A stretch of 64,000 nt of DNA from contig CAWHGF010000007.1 in assembly GCA_963828825.1 (NCBI GenBank), forward strand, positions 496,001-560,000. The letters run 5' to 3'. The notes under the pieces were generated by a model. It saw only the letters and a program-made list of their open reading frames with translations. It did no database searches and was not told the DNA's origin. Numbering within the stretch: position 1 is the stretch's first letter; each line of letters opens with the position of its first letter. Positions 45,930 to 54,717 of the stretch are shown here, piece by piece. A program made the translations under genes and the position numbers. This stretch comes from Bog-473 sp963828825 (GTDB lineage: Bacteria > Actinomycetota > Acidimicrobiia > Acidimicrobiales > RAAP-2).

Positions 45930-46367
45930 GCCGTAAGCACTGAACCGCCCCACCGTCCCCGGGGAGTGGGAGATCGGGATCACCCCGCGGCGATGAGGTA
46001 CGAGGTCTTCACCGAAAGAGCGGGAGATAGCTGGTTCATCTCAGTTCCCAGACGTCCAAGAGGCCCTGGTCCGCACACGCCATCACGATCGGGTCGAGCT
46101 GACCGCTCGGGCAGTCATCGCGCAGGCGCCTGGGCCCCCCGAGGGTTTCGAGGTGGACGTCAGTTCCTACGACAATCTGGGCGGTAAAGCCGTGAACTCG
46201 AGGACGGGCATTGCCGAAAACGACGAAGCGACCCGGCCTGGTACGTCCAGTGGCACGTTGCAGAGACTTAGCGAAACCCTGCGTGCCACTGGACATTGTG
46301 CCAGACAAAAAGCGACCCGCCGAGGCGTGGCCGCGACGTTCACAACGGGAGCTGGCCTCCGTCCATG
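45930..46367. other. Intergenic region with inverted repeat
   Basis: 438 nt between two convergent STAS genes. It has GTCCAGTGGCACG at 46245-46257 and its exact complement CGTGCCACTGGAC at 46282-46294, 24 nt apart, which could fold as a long hairpin. No coding frame was convincing. Confidence 0.5.
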
Positions 46368-46727
46368 CTACGGAGCGCGCTTCGGTCGGATGTTCAAGTA
46401 ATCGTCGAGACCGGTGATTTGGAAGAGGCGCCGTAACTCATGCGATGGGCGGAAGATGATTAGCTCGCCCTTCATTGATTCCATGCGCTTGTGCTCCGTG
46501 ACAAGAACGGACAGGCCGGTCGAATCGATGAAGGTGACCTCAGCCACGTCGAGAGAGACGTGACAGACGCCTTCATGAGCTAACCCGGCCAGCCTCTCGT
46601 AAAGCTGTCCGACCGTGGAAACGTCGACCTCTCCGGCCAGGACGACCAGGGCATGCGTCTCCACGCGTCGAATCTCGGTCTCAAGGAGTTCCTCCACGCC
46701 CAACTCGCGGGATATCAGGAGAGCCAT
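46368..46727 (-). CDS. STAS-domain anti-sigma factor antagonist (2)
   Basis: 119 residues. 'ALVVLAGEVDVSTVGQLYER', then 'LDVAEVTFIDSTGLSVLVTE' with the conserved Ser, and 'LFQITGLDDYL' mark a SpoIIAA/RsbV-like protein. It differs enough from the two neighbours to be an older paralogue. Upstream, 122 nt before its start, lies the second copy of the CCCGATCGGG palindrome. Confidence 0.92.
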   Translation of the reverse strand: MALLISRELGVEELLETEIRRVETHALVVLAGEVDVSTVGQLYERLAGLAHEGVCHVSLDVAEVTFIDSTGLSVLVTEHKRMESMKGELIIFRPSHELRRLFQITGLDDYLNIRPKRAP

Positions 46728-46848
46728 GGTCGACGCCTTTCTTTATTGAGGCGTGCTGCACACCCGACGACCGCTCTCGTGCGGTTGAGGCTGCTGGTGC
46801 AACCTGAATAGGGCACCAAACCCTACCCCCGGTGCGCGGCCCAGAAAT

Positions 46849-46868
46849 CACCCGATCGGGCGATTGCA
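46849..46868. repeat. Palindromic site, copy 2
   Basis: TCACCCGATCGGGCGA with following TTGCA; identical over 19 of 20 nt to the site at 44029-44048. It sits between two reverse-strand STAS genes. Confidence 0.6.
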
Positions 46869-46978
46869 AACGGAGACTTGACCGGCGCGAAGCGACGCCG
46901 CCGAAGCGGGACCGAGGGCGAGATCGTGGGTGAGCCTGATGGGCCGGCCGCAAGGTCTACAGATCGACCGCCACCGGT

Positions 46979-47314
46979 TTACCCCACCGAGTCGACGTTG
47001 AGGTACTCGATCAAGCCCATCATTTCCAACACTAGCCGCACCGGAGGGTGCCCGCACTTCACCGAGAACGCACCCCCGTAGTCACTCACCCGCCTTTTTG
47101 TTGACACCAGCAGACCAACAGCCATTGAGTCGAGGAAGCTCACCCCAGAGAGGTCGATCCGTACCATTCCTGGGTCGTCCGTGACGGCCTCCGCGAGGCG
47201 CTCTCGGAGATGAGGTGCGGCCACGAGGTCTAGCTCACCGCCCATTGCCACGAGAACTCCGTCGTTCGTTGGGTGCAAGTCGACTGAGTAGTCCGGCTGG
47301 CCTTCTGCCGCCAT
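46979..47314 (-). CDS. STAS-domain anti-sigma factor antagonist (3)
   Basis: 111 residues from ATG 47314. 'GVLVAMGGELDLVAAPHLRE', 'IDLSGVSFLDSMAVGLLVST' (Ser of the DS pair kept, the following SG replaced by MA), and 'LVLEMMGLIEYLNV'. The third antagonist in 1.8 kb. Likely competes for, or answers to, a different anti-sigma kinase from the others. Confidence 0.92.
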   Translation of the reverse strand: MAAEGQPDYSVDLHPTNDGVLVAMGGELDLVAAPHLRERLAEAVTDDPGMVRIDLSGVSFLDSMAVGLLVSTKRRVSDYGGAFSVKCGHPPVRLVLEMMGLIEYLNVDSVG

Positions 47315-47439
47315 GCGTACCTCCCGACTCCCAGACGAGATACCCCGAACGTCCGGAACGTCAAACAGGAACGGTCAAGGTTGGCTGGCCACTCAGGGAG
47401 TAGGCCTTCAACATCGACCGCATGGGGCGACGGTCGATG

Positions 47440-47720
47440 GCGTCCGGGGGTTCATTATGATCGCATTGGCGTACTTCGGACTCTGGCTCGTACCTGGAGC
47501 GACGATGACAGTGACTCCATTTCTCATTCTCTTCGGAGCCACCTATTTCTTCAGCGAGTTCGGCCCGAATACCACAACGTTTGTTTACCCAGCTGAGATA
47601 TTTCCGGTGCAGGTGCCCGGGCAACTGGTCACGGCATTGCATTCGTTGGCACCTATGCACTTACTGCTCTGTTGCCTCGAATCGGCCTCGGTGACACCAC
47701 GCATGAGCCGTGTCAGCAAC
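47440..47720 (+). pseudogene. MFS transporter C-terminal remnant
   Basis: 'GLWLVPGATMTVTPFLILFG', 'TYFFSEFGPNTTTFVYPAEI' and 'FPVQV' match the late helices of the Pho84/sugar-porter type MFS. After that the frame shifts to 'RATGHGIA', lacks about ten residues, then gives 'FVGTYALTALLPRIGLGD'. The first ten helices are missing and no promoter or start is evident. It is a clear fossil. Confidence 0.75.
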
Positions 47721-47741
47721 CTGGCTGGTTCCTACAGCTAG

Positions 47742-48155
47742 CTAGCGGCCAAGCGCGGTCTGCAGGTCCCGAACGTGTTCCTGGGTCTGCTCGAGCAGCG
47801 GGCGCAAGGCTTCAGCCACGTCGGCCAACCCGAGGTCCATGGCTTCGCTGAACCGCTTTCGGTAACGCTTGAGCTGGCTGTCCTCGAGGTGCAGGTCGGC
47901 GGCCAGCGCATCACGGCCCGTCGCTCGCTCCACCTTTGGCACCGAGGTGGAGGGTTCCCCACCGAGGAAGGCGATCTGCTCCGCAAGGATCTGCGCATGC
48001 TGCAGCTCCTGGGTCAGGTGCACCTTCAGCTCGTCGATGACGCCGAGGAACTCGGCCCCGGTGACGGTCGCCACATGGCTGATGTACTGAACGATCGACT
48101 GGAATTCAGTCTGCAGATCCTCGTTGAGGGCGTCGATGAAGTTCTCCTTATCCAA
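47742..48155 (-). CDS. Ferritin-like / bacterioferritin-type protein
   Basis: 137 residues. TTG 48155 is chosen because GGAG sits 7 nt upstream and homology begins there ('DKENFIDALNEDLQTEFQSI'). A four-helix bundle with 'EFQSIVQYISHV', 'ELQHAQILAEQIAFLGG' (E-x-x-H iron ligands) and 'EQTQEHVRDL' fits the ferritin-like superfamily. Expected to store iron or protect against peroxide. It is neighbour to stress genes. Confidence 0.85.
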   Translation of the reverse strand: MDKENFIDALNEDLQTEFQSIVQYISHVATVTGAEFLGVIDELKVHLTQELQHAQILAEQIAFLGGEPSTSVPKVERATGRDALAADLHLEDSQLKRYRKRFSEAMDLGLADVAEALRPLLEQTQEHVRDLQTALGR

Positions 48156-48291
48156 TTCGCTACTCCGTTCCGGTCGACATCTCTGACGATTGGAAGTCTT
48201 CCCGTTTGCTGACCGACTCAATCGGCGTGAGTGGTTCCAATTGGCCCCCTTTCCAGCGCGGGCGTGTAAGCACGGGCCAACAGGGTAAAAA

Positions 48292-48597
48292 GTGAACGTG
48301 CCACCTGCCAAGGAGTACGCCTGGAAGGCAGTCACCGTCGGCTTGGGGGCTCTGGCCGGCGTGACCACCCGGCGTCTCCTCGAGGTCATCTGGAAGACGC
48401 TCAGACGGTCGACACCGCCGAAGTTCCCCGCAGACCGTCGCTCCTCCTGGGGGGACGCTCTGAGCTGGGCAGTCGCAACGGGCGTCGGCGTCGGTGTGGC
48501 GCGTCTTCTGGCTCTACGCGCCGCTGCGGCGGTTTGGGAGGTGGCCGTTCACGAGCCACCTCCGGAACCCGGACTGATCGAGACCCCCGCGGCATAG
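48292..48597 (+). CDS. DUF4235 membrane-associated protein
   Basis: 101 residues from GTG 48292. 'AWKAVTVGLGALAGVTTRRL', then 'WGDALSWAVATGVGVGVARL' are the two conserved hydrophobic blocks of this actinobacterial family. A Pro/Glu tail follows. Function is unknown; relatives sit with stress-response genes. Divergent from the ferritin-like gene, 136 nt apart. Confidence 0.85.
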   Translation: MNVPPAKEYAWKAVTVGLGALAGVTTRRLLEVIWKTLRRSTPPKFPADRRSSWGDALSWAVATGVGVGVARLLALRAAAAVWEVAVHEPPPEPGLIETPAA

Positions 48598-48918
48598 CGC
48601 TCGCAACCCATTTCTTGGAGCCTCCTTCTTCGTGGCCTTCTTGGTCGTGGGCCGCCTTCTTAAGTCTCTTCGCTTTCCTGGGGCTACAACCAGTCATGCG
48701 GCAGCGGAAGCCCAAGCGGCTCAACGCCGGCTTCTTCGGCCGCCGAACGCTCCTCGCCGGGAACCGATCTTGGGGAGTGCCGACTGAGGCCTACCGCGGC
48801 GGTCGGACTGCAATTGGCTGACGCCTCCGGAATCGAAGTACAGGTTTGAGCCCCCGGAGGGCAGGGCGTCAGCGCTGCGATACACACGAGTCCACACGAT
48901 CGAAGGTCGCGGGGGACC
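48598..48918. other. Intergenic region, no gene recognised
   Basis: 321 nt downstream of DUF4235. Only short low-quality frames are present. Confidence 0.45.
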
Positions 48919-49305
48919 TCAAGCACGATTCATAGCGAGCGACGCCTCCCGAGCCCCAGGCACTCGCGTGGCAATAAGCCCGACCTTGTTGAGAGCCAGT
49001 TGCAAAAGGAAGGGTCCCAGCTTCGAGCCCCGATGATTGGCTTGGTCCATGAGCCGGTGAACCGGACCGCTCGGCTCCTTGAGTCGACGGACGTGTGTCA
49101 GATAACGACTCGCCTTTAGCGAGAACATGAAGTCAGTCGGTGTGTCTGCTGCCCATCGCTCAAATATTCCGGGCCTCGGGCAGGCGGTAGAACGCACTGT
49201 TGACTTCAACGGTCTCATAGTGCTTCGAGTAGTGCTCAAGCCAGTGAGCATGGTAGCCCCGCTGGGTATAGACGTCCTTTCCAATCCGCGTATTGCCATC
49301 CGGAA
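48919..49305 (-). pseudogene. DUF72 (YecE-like) pseudogene
   Basis: On the minus strand, 'WQYADWKGRLYPAGLP', then in another frame 'WLEHYSKHYETVEVNSAFYR', then in a third 'IFERWAADTPTDFMFSLKAS' and 'RYLTHVRRLKEP' to 'SKLGPFLLQL' spell the first half of a DUF72 TIM-barrel protein. There are two frame breaks with stops, and the second half is gone. The final residues before 48919 no longer match the family. Confidence 0.75.
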
Positions 49306-49513
49306 CTGTCCACGTGGACTGTCACTATTCAGCTGCTGCATCGGCGTAGCCTGGGCCGCGCGGCACCGAGAGCACTCATTTGCCTCTGTTCGAATCGATA
49401 AGGTCGCGGTGGTCTTTCATGGTGTCCAGCGCATTCTTCAGCCCTCTCCGAATCCACCTCATTGTGGTTCTGGCCACTAATTCGTGACTGACGAGTACGG
49501 AAGTCCTAGGCAT

Positions 49514-50239
49514 CTAGCCTGTTGCGTCAAGCCCGACTTGGTCGTCCATATATCCCAACACGCCCGCGAAACCCTCTGGCGCGCGCCCCTTCCGCCGAGA
49601 ACTAGTCGTTACGATCGAGTTGGGGTCATGTTGGACGCAGAAACCTGCAGCCATGGCTCGATGATGAAGGTCGCGATCTTCTCCGCTCAGCAAACTGCGG
49701 AATCCCCCGAGTTCCGTGTACATGGCGGCGTTGAACCCGAGGCTCGCCCCGTGGATTGGTTCTCGTTCTGCCGCGTAGCGCTCTGTCCACCGCACTATCG
49801 TGGCGCTCTCCTCGGCGACCTGGATCCTTCCCGCCCACAGATCCACGCCTGATCTATGAGCTTCGACCTGGGCTGTGAGCCAATCCTGCGGTACGCGTGA
49901 ATCAGCATCCGTGGTAGCCAGCCAGATCCGAGCGCGGTCCATCTCTGGCCAGCGCGCCAGAAGTGCCAGGCTCCCGATCCGGCGGGCCAGTCCAACGCTC
50001 CTGCATTCTCGGCGGATCACGAGGGCGCCAAGACGCGCGGCCCAGCAGCCTGCGATGGTCGAGCTGGCGTCGTCGCAACTATCGAGCACAACGGCTACCC
50101 GGCATGAGATTGACGTTGAGAGCGCGTCGACTGCCCGCTCGAGTGCCTGCAGCGCACCGGGCAGCAATTCCTCCTCGTCGTGGACGGGCACCACGATACC
50201 CACGGCGCCTATCACGCGCTGAGGATGGTTTTGGCTCAA
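49514..50239 (-). CDS. Family 2 glycosyltransferase
   Basis: 241 residues from TTG 50239, which overlaps the methyltransferase stop by 4 nt. 'VGIVVPVHDEEELLPGALQA' is the GT2 nucleotide-sugar start, 'WLATTDADSRVPQDWL' has the DxD metal motif, and 'FRSLLSGEDRDLHHRAMAAG' gives the acceptor-side ED. A GT-A fold, no membrane segments. Last gene of a four-gene reverse-strand operon. Confidence 0.88.
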   Translation of the reverse strand: MSQNHPQRVIGAVGIVVPVHDEEELLPGALQALERAVDALSTSISCRVAVVLDSCDDASSTIAGCWAARLGALVIRRECRSVGLARRIGSLALLARWPEMDRARIWLATTDADSRVPQDWLTAQVEAHRSGVDLWAGRIQVAEESATIVRWTERYAAEREPIHGASLGFNAAMYTELGGFRSLLSGEDRDLHHRAMAAGFCVQHDPNSIVTTSSRRKGRAPEGFAGVLGYMDDQVGLDATG

Positions 50240-50802
50240 CGTCGCTCCCAGATATCGAGCACAAACTCCTCTTCAATGTGGTGCACGACAGGAACGAGTC
50301 CTGGAGTGTCGCCCATGATTCGGTGACTGCGCTCCCCGCTTAGGGGGTAATTCGTCGTTCCGCGCCAGTGGACGCCGACGACGTGAGCTCCAAGCGTCGT
50401 GGAATCCATGACACACCCCATTACGCAACTGAGGTCGGCCACGTCGAAGTAGTACGCGATCTCACTGAGTACCACGAGATCGAACGGACCCGGTGGCCAC
50501 TGGTCGGGAATGGCGCGTTCCTCAATCCGAACGTGAGGCTTCTCTCGGAACCGAGCTTCGGCCCGCCGCAGGGCGGCGGGGATGATGTCGCTGGAGAGCA
50601 GCTGGTCACACCGAGCGGCTAACAGCTCACTGAGGACTCCGATGGAACATCCCGGCTCGTAGGCCGAGCGATACCGAGACCGCGGCAGGCTGGCGACAGT
50701 CACTCCGTATTTCCGCTGTTCGTACGGGCTTCTTTCGAATCCCCACGGATCGGTCTCGCCGCGGTACATCTCCTCGAAGTATGAACGGCTCGTCGACGTC
50801 AT
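50236..50802 (-). CDS. NodS-like SAM-dependent methyltransferase
   Basis: 188 residues from ATG 50802, overlapping the PIG-L stop by 4 nt. 'YFEEMYRGETDPWGFERSPY' is the NodS-family opening, 'YRSAYEPGCSIGVLSELLA' the SAM motif I (E-x-G-C-x-x-G), and 'FDLVVLSEIAYYF' motif post-II. NodS N-methylates the free amino sugar of Nod factors after N-deacetylation, a logical follow-on to the neighbouring deacetylase. Confidence 0.88.
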   Translation of the reverse strand: MTSTSRSYFEEMYRGETDPWGFERSPYEQRKYGVTVASLPRSRYRSAYEPGCSIGVLSELLAARCDQLLSSDIIPAALRRAEARFREKPHVRIEERAIPDQWPPGPFDLVVLSEIAYYFDVADLSCVMGCVMDSTTLGAHVVGVHWRGTTNYPLSGERSHRIMGDTPGLVPVVHHIEEEFVLDIWERR

Positions 50803-51557
50803 AGCCCCGCCTCGATGAACACTTCGAAGGGTCGCCAGAATCGCCGCAGTACCGAGTCTGACAACAGCGCTCGTCCGTCGTGGCTGGAGCCTAGGGGCCT
50901 GATCTGCGACGTGAACGCGTACGACGCCCAACGCTTTCGGGCGGCTTGTCGCCGTGCCAGATCGAGTCGCCTGCATCGACGCCAGGGCACGTCCGTACTC
51001 TCCGGCACTGCCCAGTGCCATGCCCAGATCAGATACTCAAGCACCGGCGTGCGAGTCGAATGGGCGGCCGCGAGCGTAGCGAGACCGGTCGCATCGTGAT
51101 CTGGGTGGCCGTCCGACCGCCACGGGGCGACGCAGAGATCATTCGGCCCGAGCAGCCTGCTCAGCTCGTCAGTCAGGTTCTCCCACTGCTCCGCCACAGA
51201 CCCGTCGACGAAGCGAAGCCGCCGAACATGGGTGGAGTCACAACCCAGCCTACCGAGGGCGACCTGCGTCTCGATGGCTCGCGTCACCGCAAGGTCATGA
51301 CCCAGTGAACACGCTCTGGGGTGCGATGCCTCACCATCGGTGACGGCAACCACCACGGTCTCCACTCCGGCGCGCGCCATGTGCTGAAGCAGCCCTCCGG
51401 CTCCGAGGACCTCATCATCGGGGTGCGGAGCCACGACAACTAGCCGCCGGGGTTGCCTCAGACGTAGTGGGGGAAGCCCTGCGAGCCGACCCGCGCTGAG
51501 CCAGGTGCGCTCGTCTGTTCCCGGATGTCCCTCATCGACGACTAGTTCCACGGCCAC
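50799..51557 (-). CDS. PIG-L/LmbE family N-deacetylase
   Basis: 252 residues from GTG 51557 (16-nt overlap with the dehydrogenase gene). The zinc site motifs 'VVAPHPDDEVLGAGG' (HPDDE) and 'SDGHPDHDATG' (HPDH) are intact. The family removes N-acetyl from GlcNAc-containing lipids, mycothiol precursors and antibiotics. Its place between an acyl-CoA dehydrogenase homologue and a NodS-like methyltransferase suggests a glycoconjugate intermediate. Confidence 0.92.
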   Translation of the reverse strand: MAVELVVDEGHPGTDERTWLSAGRLAGLPPLRLRQPRRLVVVAPHPDDEVLGAGGLLQHMARAGVETVVVAVTDGEASHPRACSLGHDLAVTRAIETQVALGRLGCDSTHVRRLRFVDGSVAEQWENLTDELSRLLGPNDLCVAPWRSDGHPDHDATGLATLAAAHSTRTPVLEYLIWAWHWAVPESTDVPWRRCRRLDLARRQAARKRWASYAFTSQIRPLGSSHDGRALLSDSVLRRFWRPFEVFIEAGL

Positions 51558-52492
51558 CCATCACACGCCATATGCCCGAGGACGTTGGCATCCTGCGGTC
51601 CGTGGTACTGGGCCATGTACACGTAAAGATCGGCCGCTCGTCGTGCCTGTTCCGGGTCGTGACAGATCGGGCCAGCTCCTCCGGCCGCGGCAGAGTGCAC
51701 CAGCACTTGCTGCGATGCATGGTGCACGGCGTGACGGATCACGAGGGCTCGTCGTCTGGCCGCACGCGCACAGTCCTCGGGGTCGTCATCAATCTCGTCG
51801 GCCGCCTGCTCAATCACCCGGCGCATGAGATCGACCTGGGCTACAGCATGTCCAAGTTCGGCCGTCACGAGCTCCGATGGATTCGGACCAATACCTCGAA
51901 GCACGTGTTCGACCAGGCCTCGGGCGCCTCCGTACCAGCAGGCGGCGACTCCGGTCGCCCCGAACCAGAAACCAGGGCGCTCGAGATAGAAGTTGGGCGA
52001 ACCGATCGCGGAACTCTTGGGCAAGGGCGGCCCTCCGAAATCGAGGGTTTCGCTCAGCGAATCCGCCATTCCTACGGCCGGCCAGGACCCGGGATGGACT
52101 CCAATCACGTTTTTGATCACCGACACCTCGAATAGCCGATACCCATCCCCGCACTCGGCCGTCACGAGCGCCCGGTCGATATGCGTGCTACCTGAGCAGA
52201 AAGGCTTCTCCCCCTCCAGGTGCCAGCCATCCGCGGCTAGGCGCGCCGTCGTGCCTCCATGAGAGCGTGCTGCCCAGACGCCGTAGGTTTCGCCTGCGAT
52301 CGGTTCACGACCGGCTTCCGCGAGAATCGCTAGGGCATCAACGTGGCCCTCTGCCAACCGAGCAAAAGAAAGGTCACGTGCTGCCCAATCAGCCAGTACC
52401 CCAAAGCGTGCCGCCGTATCACCCGAGCCCGGCTTTGGGAGCGCAGATCCACAACCCGCAGCGATCTCCTTCAGCTCCAACCAGGGCCTCAA
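51542..52492 (-). CDS. Acyl-CoA dehydrogenase-like protein
   Basis: 316 residues, shorter than usual (about 380). 'ARLAEGHVDALAILAEAG', 'GVWAARSHGGTTARLAADGW', and the flavin-side 'LEGEKPFCSGSTHIDRALVT' fit the N- and middle domains; helices with 'ATGVAACWYGGARGLVEHVL' and 'RHAVHHASQQVLVHSAAAGG' form the C-terminal bundle. The catalytic Glu is not obvious. First gene of the operon. Similar diverged homologues accompany PIG-L, methyltransferase and GT2 genes in other bacteria, to my recollection. Confidence 0.82.
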   Translation of the reverse strand: MRPWLELKEIAAGCGSALPKPGSGDTAARFGVLADWAARDLSFARLAEGHVDALAILAEAGREPIAGETYGVWAARSHGGTTARLAADGWHLEGEKPFCSGSTHIDRALVTAECGDGYRLFEVSVIKNVIGVHPGSWPAVGMADSLSETLDFGGPPLPKSSAIGSPNFYLERPGFWFGATGVAACWYGGARGLVEHVLRGIGPNPSELVTAELGHAVAQVDLMRRVIEQAADEIDDDPEDCARAARRRALVIRHAVHHASQQVLVHSAAAGGAGPICHDPEQARRAADLYVYMAQYHGPQDANVLGHMACDGWPWN

Positions 52493-52779
52493 CCGGGCCC
52501 CAATTCGAGGCGCTCGCCCGGCGCCGATGAGTCAACGGTGGCTTCCACACGGCAGTAGTACCCGACGCAGCCCAAACCAACCGTCAATTGCGACGCCTGC
52601 AGCTCGTTCGCCCCGAGTCGTGCGGCGCGCCCAGCGAATACCATGTGGTCGAGATCGATGTCGATGACACAAGCGGACCTGATGACGGGGATCACGCGAA
52701 GTCCGTATTGTTGACAATGCTGCAAATGGGTCGGACGTGCGAAGGGCTAGGTTTTCGCCGGAAGGGGTATAAACGATCC

Positions 52780-53648
52780 GTGACCATTTCTCGGCGAATT
52801 GCGCGGCCCCTATTGGCCTCAATCTTCATCGCTGAAGGTTGGGACGCCATCAGAAATCCCGGAGGGACTGGAAAGACTTTCGAATCTCCCGCCCAACCCC
52901 CCACCAAGGAAAACTTACCAATTCAAGAAGACACTCTCACATTGGTCAGGCTGAACGGGATTGTCCAGGTCGGCGGTGGAGTTCTCCTTGCGATCGGGAA
53001 ATTCCCACGTCTGGCTTCTCTGGCTCTCATTGGATCAATCGTGCCTACGACGTACGCCGGACATCAGTTTTGGGAAGAACCAGATGACGAAATAAGAGCC
53101 CAAAGGAAGATTCAACTTCTCAAGAATCTGGGACTCCTGGGTGGGTTGATCTTCTCCGCCGTTGACACAGAAGGTGCCCCCTCGATTGGATGGAAAACTC
53201 GGCGTCGTGTGCACCAAGTGGCGAGCGCAATATCGGATGAGCATGCAGGGTCAGACGGCCATACGCTTCAGACGGCAGCGAGGGCGGTCGATACGAGTCG
53301 GAACGCAGGACGCCGCGCCAATAGGGCAGCCACGAAAGCGGCTCGTCGAGCTAACGCGACTGCCTCTGGTGTAGCCCGACAGGCCACTGAGATCGCCACG
53401 AACGCCACAACGCCACCAAGACAGGACTCGGGGTTGCTTCACCTTACTTGCGTCAAGCGAATGAGGGCGCTCTCCACGCGGCCGAAGAAGCACTGGATGT
53501 CGCCGGGCCCTACATTTCTGCGGGACTTGAACGGTCCGGAGAGTTGCTCGAAGGAGCGCTCGATGTCGCCGCTCCCTTCATCTCTGCGGGAATGGAGCGG
53601 GCCGGGGATTTGCTCGCCCGAATACCCGATCATTCCTCCCTTGACTGA
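52780..53648 (+). pseudogene. DoxX family membrane protein with one frameshift
   Basis: From GTG 52780: 'RRIARPLLASIFIAEGWDAI', 'VRLNGIVQVGGGVLLAIGKF' and 'LASLALIGSIVPTTYAGHQF' give the four-helix DoxX membrane part, with 'KNLGLLGGLIFSAVD' after. A helical Ala/Arg-rich tail follows. At the GGGG run 53430-53433 the frame breaks; the tail resumes as 'SPYLRQANEGALHAAEEALD' and 'VAGPYISAGLERSGELLE' to a stop at 53648. One missing base explains it. Repeats 'GPYISAGLERSGELLEGALD / APFISAGMERAGDLL' are visible in the tail. Confidence 0.8.
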
Positions 53649-53802
53649 GCACGGTTCGGCCAGGGCAACTGACGCGCAAACGGTTCATCCTCGCCTGCTT
53701 CACTTGGTACCTAGCCCACGCGAGGTCGTGATCTCGCCATTCCCAATTGAGGGGGATGGCCATTGGATGGCCATGAGAACTCCTGAGGAGGCGAGTACGA
53801 GC

Positions 53803-53862
53803 ACCTCAGATCTGAACCATCGGGTTGAATAGACCTCAGATCTGAACCATCGGGTTGAATAG
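53803..53862. repeat. Perfect 30-bp tandem duplication
   Basis: A 30-bp unit beginning ACCTCAGATCTGAACC and ending GGTTGAATAG occurs twice head to tail (53803-53832, 53833-53862), about 50 nt before the CsbD gene. Each unit holds the palindromes AGATCT and an imperfect TGAACC/GGTTGA dyad. Confidence 0.9.
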
Positions 53863-53912
53863 GAGGGCTCGCGGGTATAGAGCTAGCGCCAATCCAGATG
53901 AGAGGACACAAC

Positions 53913-54086
53913 GTGTCAACGGTCGATAAAGCCAAGAATAAAGCTCAGGAAGCGAAGGGTCGTGTCAAAGAGGCGGCCGGAAAGGCGACGGATGACCAGT
54001 CGCTTGAAGCCGAGGGAAAGGGTGACAAGGTTGCCGGCAACTTGAAGCAGGCCGGAGAAAAAGTTAAGGACGCCTTCAAGAAGTAG
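53913..54086 (+). CDS. CsbD family stress protein
   Basis: 57 residues from GTG 53913 (AGAGGA seven nt upstream); ATG 53898 is also in frame. 'VDKAKNKAQEAKGRVKEAAG' then 'AEGKGDKVAGNLKQAGEKVK' is the Lys/Ala/Gly-rich CsbD pattern. Small general-stress protein, sigma-B regulated in Bacillus; function unknown. Preceded by a 30-bp tandem repeat. Confidence 0.9.
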   Translation: MSTVDKAKNKAQEAKGRVKEAAGKATDDQSLEAEGKGDKVAGNLKQAGEKVKDAFKK

Positions 54087-54331
54087 TGATTGCTGGACCG
54101 ACAGCTTGCGTAGTCGAGAGTTGCCGGACCAATTCGATCTGGCGCCTCGTTTGGGGATGCGCCAACGACTGGCGTCGCCGTCAGTTGCTCACGGACATGG
54201 AATCCTTCGAATCGGAAGTTGCTCCCAACCTGGCCTTCAGCGACCTGGAGGATTCAACTCAGACTTCCCTTCCCCCCGCTGCGAAGATGACGCAACAGAT
54301 GTCTAGATGATGGCTCTTCCGGGGTGAAGCG

Positions 54332-54589
54332 ATGGCACATGATGACGGCTGGTTCAGCTATACGGGAGGCGATACCTCGCATCTGACCGACGAACAATGG
54401 CAGATCGTCGAGGACCGAATCCGAGATCGCGGCAACCTATTGGGAGTTGTCCAGGTCAGGGTCTACGAGAACGGGTGCGAACCCTACGTGACGTTCCCAC
54501 AGGACGCAGTTCTCGGCGTAGAGACAGATCAATCCGAGATCGCCGAAATGGTTGCTCGCGCCCGCGCCCAACTGGTGGATTGGCGATAG
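54332..54589 (+). CDS. Conserved-looking hypothetical protein
   Basis: 85 residues from ATG 54332. 'DEQWQIVEDRIRDRGNLLGV', 'VQVRVYENGCEPYVTFPQ' and 'QSEIAEMVARARAQLVDW' show balanced composition and an alpha/beta pattern. No family recognised, but codon use and composition look like a real cytoplasmic protein. Confidence 0.55.
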   Translation: MAHDDGWFSYTGGDTSHLTDEQWQIVEDRIRDRGNLLGVVQVRVYENGCEPYVTFPQDAVLGVETDQSEIAEMVARARAQLVDWR

Positions 54590-54717
54590 GCCCACGCCCG
54601 AACCCCGCGACGGGCAGACCCCGATCATGATCTCAGTCAGGCAAAATGGGCGTTGCGTTGCGGTGCCGTGCCACATCACCGCTACCAACGTTAAGCCGGT
54701 GGACCGAACGGGACTGA

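Noticed and set aside
46245..46294. 13-bp inverted repeat as IS ends
   Set aside because: Arms are only 24 nt apart, with no transposase between; more likely a hairpin.
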